Positions 41,901 to 56,100 of a stretch of 64,000 nt of DNA are shown piece by piece. Every line of letters starts with the position of its first letter. The first letter of the stretch is position 1. The DNA is taken from positions 26,280,001 to 26,344,000 of the forward strand of contig NC_061771.1 of the NCBI RefSeq assembly GCF_022458985.1, written 5' to 3'. The translations under genes and the position numbers were made by a program. The notes under the pieces are model-generated. The model saw only the letters and a list, made by a program, of their open reading frames with translations. It had not been told where the DNA came from and did not search any database. Source of the stretch: Mugil cephalus (lineage: Eukaryota > Chordata > Actinopteri > Mugiliformes > Mugilidae).

Positions 41901-44900
41901 GTTTCCGCGGCAACCGCAGATTTTGGGGGCGCAGCAGTGAGGACCCGATGTACTGGAGTCTGAGCTTGTTGTGTTGTAATTGGTCTCATCAGCCGGTTCC
42001 ATTAGACACACGGAGCTCGGGGATCCAGCTCTGCACTACGATAACATTAAAAACAGTTACAGTCAGGGTGCAGGGTCAGGTCCATCAGGCCCAGACCCCC
42101 CCCCAGTACAAAACAGTAGAACACACTCCCCATTTCTGCATGCACCATCCACAGCAACAGCCGTTTCTTGCCTGTGTTTATTACGGCCATTGCATCATTG
42201 CATCACTGCATATCTCCCGTTTCTATTTGACTTAATTGTTTATATTGTCTTTTTCCTTTTGTTCTCGCCAAGTTCACTTTATGTTATGTATGTGGCGCTG
42301 ATACACCAGGTAAAATACATTTGGCCAGTGAAGAGATTCTGATTTATTAATCCTGGTGGGCACTATTTTTACTTCCTGTAGTAGCAGCAATCAAACTTAT
42401 GTGTCTGATATCTATTTCCTTCCTTTTACCTCCTCCTCCTTCTCCTCCTTTTTGCTGCACGTCCCTCCTCACGTACCAGAATCTGCCGTACCACCAGCTT
42501 TCTCCTCAGAGTCAGAAGATGCAGGAGCGCCTGAGGGAGCTGGAGCAGGAGGTGGCGGGAGGCGCAACGGCCGCGGTGGCCGTGATACTCAACAACAAGC
42601 TCTACATCGCCAACGTCGGTACGGCCACACACACACGTGTGCAAATATTCCCAAACTGCGCTTTAGACACAGCGGAAGTTTAATTCTCGGCATTTAATTC
42701 TGCTGTGGACGCGTCTGCCTCTCACCACCAGAGGTCAGGCTTCACTCAGGTTTCTTGCTGCTTCTTTACAGAGCTCACACAAGGTGTGTAACGTGTGGTG
42801 TGTGATGTGTACCAGGTTTATTGCAGTTAAATGTTGACGTTGGTGGATAATTAAGCCACAATATGAAATGCACTTGTGCATGTACAGGAGCAAACGTGAG
42901 TGAGCTTCACTCATATAAACACATGTAGACTTTCTGTCTTCGTTGCACTGATTATATTTTAGTAATTTATACACGATAATGTATAAACACGACTAGAAAT
43001 GTTAGGTGCACTATTAAAAAACAAATGGATTCTAATATTATATCAGTTTATATAATAATAATTCATATTATTGTTGAAATTGTCTTAAGAAACGTGGGGA
43101 ATAATAATAGAAACAACGCGGTAACTTTCAGTAGAACAACAAGCCACGGCCTCGAAACCGAAAACACAAGTGACTCTCAAGTTATTTGAAACAAATGCTG
43201 AAGTATCAGATCCCTCATGGAGCCAACATTGAGTGTATGTAGCTGTGCAAACTGGGGCTGGAGAACATCATTCTTTTCTAAAAAAAAAACCCCAAAACAT
43301 TTATTTTTATTTGCCAATACAAAGAGAATAATCGGCAGCACCGCTCACATTGACATGGGAGTTTGATGACCTCGTCTCTTCAGGTCTTCTTTTTTTTTCG
43401 CTCAGTTTGTTCCTCAGCTCTTTGGTAACATGCGCATTAGTCACGCTGTGCAATTATAGCTGTAAAAATAGAGCGCGGGGCTGCGTAAGGTGCTGCAGAG
43501 GAGCTTTGTTTGTTTTGTGTTTGGCTCAAAGGGGCAAGGGTAACAGAGTTTGTTGAAGTATAACAAACTGCTAGGTGGGCCTGTCCTCCTCCTCCTCCTC
43601 CTCCTCCTCCTCCTCGTCTCTTAGGTCCAATCATCTGTAGGATATTTACTTGTGCTGAAAAGATGTGTTTGCATTTTAGAAGTAGTAACGCGAGCGATTC
43701 GCTATGAGTCCGGTCAGACTCTTATTTGGATTTCACTGAGGGTCGTGTTTCAACCAACACAGAGGGACAATAGCTCTCTGGACTGGATGGTCCTGCAACC
43801 AATCAGAGGCGTTTTATTGTGTGAACGAGACGACAATGTTCAGGCGAAAGGTTTATTTGATTGACCCCGCAGATGTTTGCCAATGGATCGACTCCAGAAC
43901 AACTTAAAGCCAGAAAAAGAAATAGTGGGCGAACAAGTTGGTCCAGCTCCAGGTTACGTTAGTAGTTGTTTGCTCGTGTGAGGAGGACAAATAGCCTTAA
44001 TCTCTCGGTCACTGATTGTGTGGATATCATAGCTCTTGTTAGTGGGTGGGATATATCAGGTATGTAGGTAATGTAATGTAAACCACAGCAGCCTCCTGAG
44101 GAAATACAGACGGCTCTGACCTTTCTTTGTGCACTGAGTCCATGTTAGACCAGTCCAGTTTGTGATCCATTGTAATGAGATCAATATTATTCACTTCACC
44201 CGGTTTTTATGCTGTGGCAATGTTATTGTCACTGGGCTGCCTTTTGTACAAACAAAACAGTGACTCCCCAGTGATGGTTGAAGGCTTAAAGGTGGGGCCT
44301 CCAGAAATCCACGACCATCTCATCGGTTGTAGTCGTCTTGCTCTGATGGTGTTTCACTCCTTCTCCTGTCCATCTCTGATACAGCAGGTAAAATAGTATT
44401 GAACACATCACAATTTTCCATAGTAAACATATTTCTAAAGGTGCTATTGACATGACATTTTCACTACATCTGGTGTTGGTAACAACCCAAGTAACCCATA
44501 CATAGAAAGAAACCACAACAAATAAGTTCAGATATAAAGTTATTTGTAGTAATGTGAAATGACACAGGGAGAAAGTATTGAACACACTTACTGATATTTA
44601 ATACTTTGTACAAAAGCCTTTGTTGGTGATGAAGCTTCAAGATGACTCCTGTGTGGAGAAACTAGTCGCATGCATTGCTCAGGTTCTTCCACACAAACAG
44701 TCTTTAAATCTTGAAGTTTCCATGGGCCTCTTGTATGAACTCTGATTTTTAGTTCTTTCCATAGATTTTTAATTGGATTCCAGTCAGCTGATTGGCTGGT
44801 CCGTTCTAGCAGCTTTATTTTCTTTCTCTGAAGCCGGTTGAGAGTTTCCTTGGCTCCGTGTTTGGGATCGTTGTCTTGCTGAAATGTCCATCCTCGTTCC

Positions 44901-47900
44901 ATCTTCATCATTCTGGTAGATGGCAGCAGATTCTTCTGAAGAACGTCTCGGTACATGTTTTCATTCATCCTCCCTTCAATTATATGAAGTTTGCCAGTAA
45001 CACATGCAGAAAAACAGCCCCACACCATGATGTTCCACCTCCAAACTTCACTGTCGTTGTGGTGTTTTAGGGTTGGTGTGCAGTGCGTTGTGTCCTCCAG
45101 ACATGGTGTTTGTTGTGGCATCCAAAGAGATCAATGTTGCTCTCGTCTGACCAGACTATGTTCTCCCAGTATTTTACAGGTTTGTCCAAACGTTGTGCAG
45201 CAAACTTTAAACGAGCTTCAACATGCTTTTTGCGTGGTGAGGTGCATACAGGCCGTGGCTGTTGAGTGCACTGCTTATTGTTTTATTTGAAACAATTGTT
45301 CCTGCTAATTCCAGATCTTTCTGAAGCTCTCCAATAAGTGGTCTTTGGCTCTTGGACAACTCATCTGATCATTCTTTTCACTCCTCTGTCAGGAATCTTG
45401 CGAGGAGAACCTGGTCATAGCTGGTTTATGGTCGAATGATGTTCTTTCCGTTTCCGGATCATGGCCCCAGCAGAGCTCACTGAACGTTCAGAAGTTTAGA
45501 AATCCTTCTGTAACCAATGTCATCAGAGTGTTTTGCGACAATAAAGTTGTGAAGGTCTTGAGAGAGTTCTTTGCTTTTACCCGGGATGAGACGTTCCTCG
45601 TGTGACACCTCGGTAATGACACAGCTTTTAATAGTTTGGACTGAACCAGCTGATATTCATTTGCACTGACGAGGGGCGGGATGTCTTTCTGACCACTGAT
45701 GGATTTCAGCTGGTGTCTTGGCTTCCCATTCCTTTTTCCACCTCCCTCTCTGTGTGTGTTTAATACTTTTTCCCTCTGTTATTTTACATTATCACACATA
45801 ACTTAAATTCTGAACTTATTTGTCACTATGTGTGGGTTACTTGGGTTGTTACCGGCACCTGGTGAACATTTCAAGTCAATAGCACCTTTAGAAATAAGTT
45901 TACTATGAAAAATTGTGATGTGTTCAATACTTATTTTACCCGCTCTACTCCCCACAATAGCAGTGTGGTCTGAGAACCTCTGCAGGTGACATGACTCTGT
46001 GTTGTTATTGAAGTCAAGGTGTACAGTTTTTGCCATCAGCGTTGATGTGTTAGAAGCAGAAAAAGGCCAAATTGTGATTGCTAAACAGTCAGAGTGTCCC
46101 GACCCCCCTGTCCAATGTAAAGTGCCTATAACGGACATGTGACCATCAGAACTGAAGCGTAAAGCGATGGACGGGGAATGGAGCCTGTGCATCGCTTATT
46201 GGGACCGTGATGCAGGGAACTCCACCTTGGCATTGCCAGTGGTGGTGGTGTTTATCAAAGAGATATAACCCGCAGGACTCAGCTTTCCTTAAAAGAACAT
46301 CGCAACATAATGACGTCAATCTCATTCACTTCATTGGGTTTTAATGTTGTGGCAATATCATTGTCACTGGTTTGTTTTTTTGTGCAAACAAATGAATGTG
46401 AATGTCCCCAGGCCGAATGCTGTGGGCTGCACCGCGGTGCTAAAACCAAGGAATTTCCCCGATAGCGTGTTTTTACCCTCGATTTATTGATTCAAGTCCT
46501 AATCTCCCAGTTTTACAACGGCGGAGCATTGTTGGATGTGCAACATAAATGACAGTAAAGAATCTTGACGTATATTGGCTCTCATCACAAAAAAAAACCA
46601 AAACAAAAACAACCCTTGGACGGTTTCAATAAAGTAAATCACCAAATAGCTCTGCGGTGTACGACACACTGTAACAACAAATACTAAATCACAAACCTGC
46701 TTAGACCAGCCTCAGAAAGACATTCAGTAGAAATCTCCCTCGAGTTCTCGTTAAGTGCTTCCAGACACCAGACATGTTTGATCGCGTTATTTAACATTTG
46801 GTTTTGGTTACCATCAGCTGTGAAGCAGATGCAGAAGATCGGGCTTGGCCACGAACTCGGTCCGATCGTTTTCAGAAACAAAATACCTATGATCCCTGTT
46901 TAATTACCTGGACGGTTTATTTTACCGCCGATCGGGACGAACACGCGGCGACGATGGAAACAAACAACATTTGCTTTGTCTCTGAAACAAGCACAAGGAA
47001 ATAAACCGCGGACGCGCCGAATTCCCCATCCGCAGACGTGCGTGAAGAAAGCGTTTTTCTAAAGAGAACAAGACAAGTCTTCCCCACAGTTTGTGTTTCC
47101 AGGCAGATGCTGAGATGATATTTACTTTGATAATTCAAAACAATGGTCCAGAGTCGACTATTGTTTTTGAATCCCTGCAGCCAAGGGAAGGCCCCTGCAG
47201 ACAACAGCTGTACTAGGGATGGGCTCGTGATAGACTGGGCCTGGGTGCGCGTACGCCGATCAGCCACAACATTAGAACCACTGGCAGGAGAAGTGAATAA
47301 CGTGGACTGGGTTGTGATGTTCTGTACCACCCACCTACCCGGCCTCCAAGCTCACTAGATCCCAAACTGATCGAGTATCCGTGAGATGATCCACAGAGGA
47401 TTGTTCCCCCACTAACAACATCCTGTACCCAGACACCACAGGACGTCCATTCTCCGATCAGTCACGACTGTTTTGGAGGCACAAAGTATTAGGAAGGTGG
47501 TCATAATGTAATCTGGTGTGCGTTTGTGGGGTTGCAGCTGCAGAAAGAAAGAGAAGCGCCTGTCATGAATATTTTACTGCTGAACTCTGCAGGCTATTTT
47601 AGAGCCTTTAACTGCGAGCGAGTTCAAATGAGTCCGTGGGAGACGGACACGCCAGCTCTGAGCCGGAGTCACCGTCATTCCTTCCAGATTTCTCTTGAAG
47701 AATCGTCAGAGTCAATACCAGAGATTCCAAGGCGGCTGCGTGTTATATAACTGGAAACTTTGGGTATTGTTCTTTTTTTTTTTTGCTCGACTCAATCCGG
47801 TAATCAAAGCTATGAATCTCATTCTGCTGAAACGTTTCGCAGGGTTCCAGATGGCTCTGTGTTTGATTGCGGGTTCAGGCCGAGGACGAGGGCCCCTCGA

Positions 47901-50125
47901 TCCTCGGGTTACGTTTCGCTTTCTTTTGTCCTCGAGGACGCGGCGCGGGGCAGAAAATAGAGGGGGTTAGTAATTACTAATAGGTAGAATCGTAGAGCCG
48001 TTCTCCCCACTGGCCCTTTGTGCGAGGGTCAAGAGTTCAACGTTGACGGAACACGAATCCCAGGGAGGTTTAAACACAACAACAAATGGGCCCGATGAAG
48101 TGAAGTGTTCCCAGGTGTGTGTTGATGTGAAATGTATTTGACAGATAAGGTCACACGGCCCATAATTTGAACCGGTTGTATATATATATGATACATATGC
48201 AGAATCATTTTACCCTTGAACTTACGCACGTGAAACTAGGCTCACAAAATATAGATGTTTGAGGTCTTTTAAACCCCTCGACGTCACGTAAGCACAGCCT
48301 GATTATCATGGGCCCCTAACGAGGGCAGACGACTCCAGGCGTAAGATTTGCAGGAGGTGGTCTGGGACCGCGTGAAGCTCCGGCTCAGTGGCGCAGAAGT
48401 GTTGATATAAATGTGAATGAATCATTGAACCGTCCCTGCTCAGCTTTCGCGTGCTTGTCACTGGCCAATAATTAATATCTACCATTTTAAAGCCATTTTA
48501 AATTGATGGTTTGAAACTTGGATTTGTTTCAGAGCATCATTGGTTGCATTTCTGTCTCCATCATTGACCATCTTGTGACAATACAATGTTCTTTTGGACC
48601 TGGCATTCATTGTGCATGTTACTTAGACATGTACCCCCACCTAGACCATGACCAGACCAGACTATGGGCCAGCACACCTACCCCCATAGCAATGACACTC
48701 CTCGATGGCAAGAAAGTGTCTGCACTGAAAATGGTCAGCTTTGTTTATGGACCTCATCTTCTTGTTCACAATGCAACCTGTTTGACTATTGATGTAGTCT
48801 ACAATAAAATGTACCCCTTACTTCTGTTTTGACACCTTTAGCCAACCTCTTCTCAACTAATTACACACATCTTTTCCGAATCCACGGGCAGCATGACCCG
48901 GCATTTCGACCTGGGTCAAATGACCCGGCAGTCGACCCGGGATGTTATCGTCTCGGCTCGGCTTCAGTGTGAACAGGAACCCTGCATCGACTCGCTAATT
49001 TACACCATGACATTGATGTGTTATGGGAGTAGTTTTGGTCTACTCCCAAAATATCAGTCTTCCTGTAGGCCCCCACCCTGCCCCCCTGAGACCAAACTCT
49101 GAAGGGCAGAGATTTTTGTCCATTTCAGAATCAGATAACCTTTATTTGTCCCACAAATTTGGGAAATTTCAGTCAAACTAATCCGATGTGTTGTTACACG
49201 ATCATTAATGGAAGCACATAGGTGAATTAACCCTACCTTTGGGAAATTGCACCGATCAGGGAATGCATGTGCAGTGGAAGGCTCTCACAGTGGAGCTGAC
49301 AGTGTGAAAGCAAACCAAAAGGCGGGTCGACCCGTGACTGAAAGTCCCATGTCAACCTGCTGTTTTCGGCGTGAAAGCAGCATCAGATTGTTAAATATGT
49401 GCTTCTGCTCTTCCAGGTACCAACAGAGTCCTGCTGTGCAAGTCCAGCAGCGACGGCCAGAACCAGGTCCTTCAGATCGGTCGACCACACAGCACCGACA
49501 ACGACGATGAACTGCAGAGACTGGCCGCGCTGGGTGAGATGCACAAATACCGAAAGATAATTAACACCTGAAGCAGTAAAATAACATGGACCATCTTACA
49601 TATAGCGGGGAACCAGTTTTGTCGTAGCGCTTGGTGGTTTTTGCGACCGTGCTTGGGGAGACACTGACTGACCTTCAGTCCTTAAAGTAATGATGGACTG
49701 TCGTTTCTCTTTATGAGCCGATTGGCTCGTGCCACGATATGAATTCTAACGGTTGCCAAATAGGGCTGTCAGCTGTGCACCAACCTCATTAAGAAGGCAA
49801 GAAATTCCACAGATGAACCCTGAGGCTTTGCCTCTCATCAAGGCACATCTGTGAAGTGAAAACCATTTCAGTACAGTTCACTACATCATAGAGCTTATTG
49901 AGAGAAGGCCAAGGGGTTGGAGCGCTGTCAACAAAGCCAAGGACGAGAGGCAAATATAAAACACATAAAACATATTTGACTGTTTTTTCTTTGCCACATG
50001 ATTCCATATATCTTTCTTCATACATCTGATGTCTCCACTCTGTATCTGCAAAGTAGAAAGTAGTAAAAATAAAGACAAAACGTCGAATGAGGAGATGTGT
50101 CCATGTGATTTTTGACTGGTAGTGG

Positions 50126-50159
<34 letters not shown>

Positions 50160-53100
50160 GTATATATATGTATATATATATGTATATATATATGTATATA
50201 TATTACATCATTCATTGCAAACAGACACTTGATAGACGACTCAGAAAATGGACGTCATCGTTTTATGCCCGGCCGAGGGAATGATGGGTCATAATTTCAC
50301 TCGGGGAGATACAAGCGGGATATATAGCTCCAACCATAGACACAGCCATTAGTGGAGGCTGCCTGCCACAGAGACGGAGACAGAGACGGAGGCGGACCTG
50401 GAGTCATCCATCCATGGCGGACAGCAGCGCTAATGGCGCAGTAATGAGGGCTGCGCATGTAGCACAGAACGCACACACTGAGATTAGCTTCGTTGGATAG
50501 CAAACAATAAAACACGAGGCTGCATCGTTTCTCAGAGTTTCATACCACACTGTTTCATAGAGGAGCCCTCTCTCCTTTTATTCTCTCGCTCCTTTTCTCC
50601 AGCAGGGAGTCGCATAATTACTCTGTTGTTCGGAGCGATATCTGAAATGACTTAAAAGAAATGACAGTCACTCCATTAACCTCAGCCGAGCCCTCACACA
50701 TGTTTCCCCTCCTCCTCCTCCTCCTCCTTCCGCTTAATTGATCTTGTCTCATTGCGTTATCCTTCTCTGCTAAACCCTTAAACTTTTATGTGCTCCCTCC
50801 AGGTGTGGATTCGGCTCGGATCAGGCAGGCGGGGCAGATAGCGGGGCAGAGCAGCACCAGGAGGCTGGGAGACTACCGCGTCAAGTTCAACTACAACGAA
50901 ATCGACCTGCTCAGGTGAAAACTACACGCAGCTAGAAAACAACATTCAGCCAGTTAGTGGCATATAACTGTTTAAGTCTGTTAACGCCCATTTAGCCTAC
51001 ACCAGTGCGAGACTTTTATACTTGTGCAACCCGGTCGATTGGTTCGAGGACATAACGTATGTCCAAAGAAAGGCAAGAGACGTGAAGTGCAAACAAAGTA
51101 AATCGTTCTTTAAATCCCAACACACAACACAGTGAAAACTGAGCTGTTTACCATCTATATACAAGGAGAAGTGTTGCCTCAGGGCGAACTAAGGCCAAAA
51201 CAACAAACTAAACCCAAAAAACTAAACCTTTAATGCAACAAAAGAAAGAAGAAGACATTTAAAGGGATACGCCGCCCCAATGTGGAGTTTAGTCGCTCGC
51301 CGTGTTCCCCAGAGTTGGATAAGTGAGAAAAGGTGTTTTTAAATCTGTCCAGGCGTCGACATAATCCGGGCTAGCTTTAGCTTTAGCTTAGCATAGGCGT
51401 CGCCGGTGCTTTGCCAGAATGTTTTCCCAAGTCTGTATCTGCCCTGGACAATCCCTTTCAATCTAATTGCATTAACACTTGTGCTCAATGTGGCAACGCT
51501 GCATTGAAACGACTATGCTAAGCTAAAGCTAACAGACGCCTGATTAGGATGCCTGGAAAGATTTATTCAGCTCAGGGTTCAGCTCTATTGTGAGCCACTG
51601 AATTTCCCATAGGGGCGGTGCAGGGGTGGTGTGTACTTTTAATAAACGCGACAGTGCTCATCAGTCTGGCTTCGCTCTGTGACAACACCACCCGACACCA
51701 CCCGAGCGTGAGTCAGCGCCCGCGTATTTCTGGCCAAATCGGGTTAATTATTTGTTACGTCCCGGTAAAGATTTATTTTACAAGGAAGAACACAGAAAAC
51801 AACAGGTGAGTCACGATGAGCTTCTGCAGTGGAAAAGTCTTTCCTTCAGGCCTTTTAGTCGGTCTCCTCAGGTGAACACACCTGCGTAGCCAGTGGAAAC
51901 GCAGATTATTTTATTAAACAATGGTGGTTAAACCATTTGCTGCAGTTTCACCAAAGTAACCTCCTCCGTTTACTTTTCCTTGGTCTGTTCCATCTTTATT
52001 GATGCAAACAATCAGTTTGAAAGTTGCGGAGATGGAGAAGCAGCAGGAAATGCTGAAGTGGAAACACTTTACTAAAACGTGCACCAACCACAGCTCGTCT
52101 AAAACACCTTTAATTCAAACTACGCCTGATCCAGCTTGTCCTACTTTCACCATTAACTCTCAAACCTTTTATCTCTTCCTCTACATTTCTCACATGTGAC
52201 ACGTCGTTCTTTTTAAACGTGCTCTTTTGTGTGTTTGTTTTTTTTGTGTGTGTCATCCCGCTTCATCCAACCTGCCGGTGGGACCGCGGATGGAAAACTG
52301 GCGCATTTACACGTGCGCTGTTCATCAACGTCCCATTGTCCCATTCTTCCTCAAATAAAGTCTTCCCACTTGAGCGTTATCAACCTTTTTGGTTTCCCAA
52401 AAGGAACTGGGGCAGCTGATTAAACATCTGAATGTCACGTCCCCCCGGTGTGTGTGAGTGTGTGTGTGTTCAGCTGTACCTGGACAGCGGCGGCTCTGTC
52501 TCCGCGTTGCCGGCCTTCGTTATCAGATCTGACTCCCGTCCGAGCCGCTCGCTTTCCCACAGCTGAGCTTCTTGAAATTCCATCAACCCCCCCCCTCACG
52601 CCCGCCTTCCCTCTCACACTTCTCATTTCCTGCTCTTGTCCGCCGTCCAGACCGAGCACATCAAACCGGGACATCTACGTTTCGCTCCAGTTATGCTCCT
52701 AATAAAAGGCGTAATAGAATCTTTACAGAGTTTCCACCGTGTCGGTGAAGACGGTGCAGGAAACGTGATGCGGACGAAGTTTAAGCGATTCCTCGGATCG
52801 ATGAGATGAGCTCGGTTTATTCGGGTGCAGACGTGTCTCTTTTATCTCACGTTTTCCTTCCTTTCTCCTCCCACGCAAACTCCAACATGAGACATCTGTC
52901 CGACCGTCTCATGTCCTTGCTTGTGTTGCTTTTTTTTGTTGTTTTTTTTTTTTTAAACGTCTCTTTTTAATAGTGGTTTAATCCTCTTCCTCCACCAGCG
53001 CGGCCAAGACGAGGCCAATAATCTCCGAGCCGGAGATTCACGGCAGCCAGTCTTTGGAAGGTGTGACCGGCTTCTTGTTGCTGATGTCAGAAGGGCTGAT

Positions 53101-56100
53101 AAACGCCCTGGAGGCCGCCCACGGCCCCGAGCAGGCCAACCAGGTCAGTGGATTCACGCTGTCCCCCTTCCATTTGTCCACTTTTCAAATTAAATGTGAA
53201 TCTTTCACGTCTCGTCTCCTTCTTCCTCCTCCGTTCTCCCTCCACTCGTGTCACGTTTCACGGGACAGTTTTGTTATTTTCCCGAGTAGCGGACAGCTCC
53301 TCAGCTCACGTCTCTTCCTCCCGTCCGCTGTAGGACATCGTTGCCATGGTAGCCGCGGAGCTGGCCCTGCAAAACAACCTGGAGGCCGTGGCCCAGTCGG
53401 TGGTGGACCGGATCAGGCGGCTCCACCACGACGTGTTCGTGTCCGGCCGTCAGAGGGCGACCTACTGCTCCCGGCACGAGGACATGACCCTGCTCATCCG
53501 CACACTCAATTACCCGCTGGCTGACGCGGCGCTCACGCCCACGCAGGGTAGGGAGCGGCGTTTCTGGGACCTGACTCTCATACCGCGGGAAAAAAAGCCT
53601 GTCGAGGGCTCAGGCCTCTTCACACGCGCTGCAGCAACACGACGGTTCTCGTTCAAAATGTTTAGGGTTTAATCTGAGACGGAGGATTTATTCACGCATG
53701 TCCACGTTAAAACGAAGTCAACAGACAAAGATTTATTTTTCTTATGTATTTATTTAATTATTTAGGAGTATTAAAAGCTAACGTGTTTAGCAGCGCTCTT
53801 AGTCAGGACCTTCAGCGTTTGGATTAAAATGACTCATGAGGAAAGGTTTTGTGACATGTCCTGTGCACACGGCTGGTATTTGAGTGTGAATCATTATTAG
53901 ATTAGATTAGATTAGATTAGATTAGATTAGATTAGATTAGATTAGATAGACGCTTGATTTGTCCCGTGGGAAATCCAGTGTCCAGTAGCGTGGACGTGCA
54001 CGGAGTCAAGAGGAATTACAGCCAGAAAAAAGGGTCAAAAATGAAATTAAAAGTGCAAAAGTACAATAAATATACACACACAGAGCATGTGCATCTATAT
54101 ATAATGTGATAATGTACATATGAAGATACAGTGTGTAGTAATATAGATATACAGATATAGTGAGATATTATACATATACATATTATATATAAGATATATA
54201 GTAGGTAGCAAAGCAACAACCATCAATTATTATTCAGAACAGTTAAAAATGGGATTTTGAATTTCATTAATAAAAATAAATTATACGTGTTTTAAAACCA
54301 AATTCGGGTTTGAAAAGAGATCGGTTCATCTGAGCTTCTTTCAAATCAAAGCTCCTCTTTTGAAATGAAAAATGACTTGATGTCGTGTCCCAGAGATGCC
54401 TGTTTTATGTGGAGCCTTCACACTCGTCGTATTTGTAAAATGTCACCTCACACGAGTCCAAATCAGCCGACATGCACCTTTAACTCTGCTTGGTAGAAAC
54501 TTTTAAACGTCTCTGAGGTTTAACAGGATTTAGTATTTATCAGACTTTTATAATCTCTCTTTCCTTCAGGTGGTCGTATCTATCCCGTCTCAGTGCCGTA
54601 CTCCAACAGCCAGAGCACAAGTAAGACCAGCGTCACCCTGTCCCTGGTCATGCCGTCCCCGGGGACCCTCACGAACGGCACCAACACGGCGTCCACGCTG
54701 GAGGAAGGAACCCCCACCCCAGGGTGAGCTTCACATCGCGTCAGGGCTTCTCCCCCATTCTGTGTCGCTTTCTCCTCTCTCGCTGTGGCTGCTTTTAAAT
54801 TCATTTGCATTTTTCGCTCTTTGACCCTTCGCTCTTTTTGCTTTTTAAACTTTTTAAACTTTTATTGTCTCTCTGCCGCCCGCCCACTCACCCACTCACC
54901 CACTCAGACCTGCAGGGTGGGTATAGGATAAAAATAACAATAACAGAAGCACTTTGGAGTTTAATTCATTCTAGTTCAACAGCTCCACAAACTACATCTA
55001 CCAGAAATCAGGACTCTTATTAGGATGTTGGCGTGAATTCGTTTTCACTTAGGACCTGGACAGTGAGTTTGTGGGATGAAGTCAGGAATGTCTCTTTGTG
55101 TCGACTTCTCCAGGAATATCATGAAGCATTTTCCAAGAAATGAATCATTTCACAAATGCCGACGCTTTGAAGGCTCATTTAAGGTGCTGCAGGTCACAGA
55201 CGTCGTACTCTACGTCAGTGTGAGACATTTACTGTTAACAACGCCACCCAAACACTAGTCGTACCAGAGTATTCAACCCATGAGACAAAATCTACTTTTT
55301 GTTTCATCATGCACTTTGAGAAAAAAGTCAAAATTTTGAGGAAAAAGTGGAAATGCATTGTCATGAAATAGACCTTTAAAGCAGCTCTGCTTAATTCCTG
55401 ATTAATAGTAAGAATTTAAAGCTGTATTGTGATTATTTTGTCAGTTTCATTGCTGATGGCTTTGGGACTCTATGGGCTGATAGAGACTCACTCCTGAGCC
55501 TCAGAGTTTACGTCCTTCCCTCAGTGGACAATGTGTCAATATCCAGTCCAATATCATAAATCAGCAATATAACTGAAAAGATAATCACAATTCAAGTTTA
55601 AATTATTAATATTAATTATTAATTAAGCCCCAATACTTTCCCACGGAGTTTCAGCGCTACCGTACATATATGGTACTGACTGTTTGAACGTCTACTTTAT
55701 GACACCGTATTTCGACTTTTTTCTTGAAATTTCACCTTTTTTCTCGAAATTTCAACTTTTCTCTCAAACTGCATGATGAAAAAAAATCACAGGAGACCCT
55801 AATACTTTCAGTAGCGCTACGGAAGGGCATCAAGAACCAACTGGTTCAGTTCATGGACATCATCAGCCTCGATGCTCGTCGATTCTTTTCGTGCCGAATC
55901 TTTACCTCCTTGTCCAGATGGTGGCGATAATGCACCTAAAAGTAGTTTACCAACCACCATAGAATAAAAGAAGAAGAAGATTGTTTATGTTGAAGCACGT
56001 CATTCACATCACGCGACGACAAGGACAAAGTGTAGCTTCACTTCACTGGAAGGGACTGAAACAGTTCAACCTGCAGTTTAAACTGCACCATAATATAAAG

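Larger units (their letters stand above)
42619..49416 (+). other. tab1: tab1 intron 5
   Basis: A 6.8-kb intron that contains a (CTC)n tract, a complete dead Tc1 element at 44382-45945, two or three Tc1-derived fragments, a GACCCG-rich motif cluster near 48894-48942 and a LINE tail near 49128. No further exon is recognised. Confidence 0.75.

Noticed and set aside
41738..42235. 165-residue open frame through tab1 exon 4
   Set aside because: It reads through the exon 4 donor into the intron. The conserved protein ends at HNE, where a good GT donor lies.
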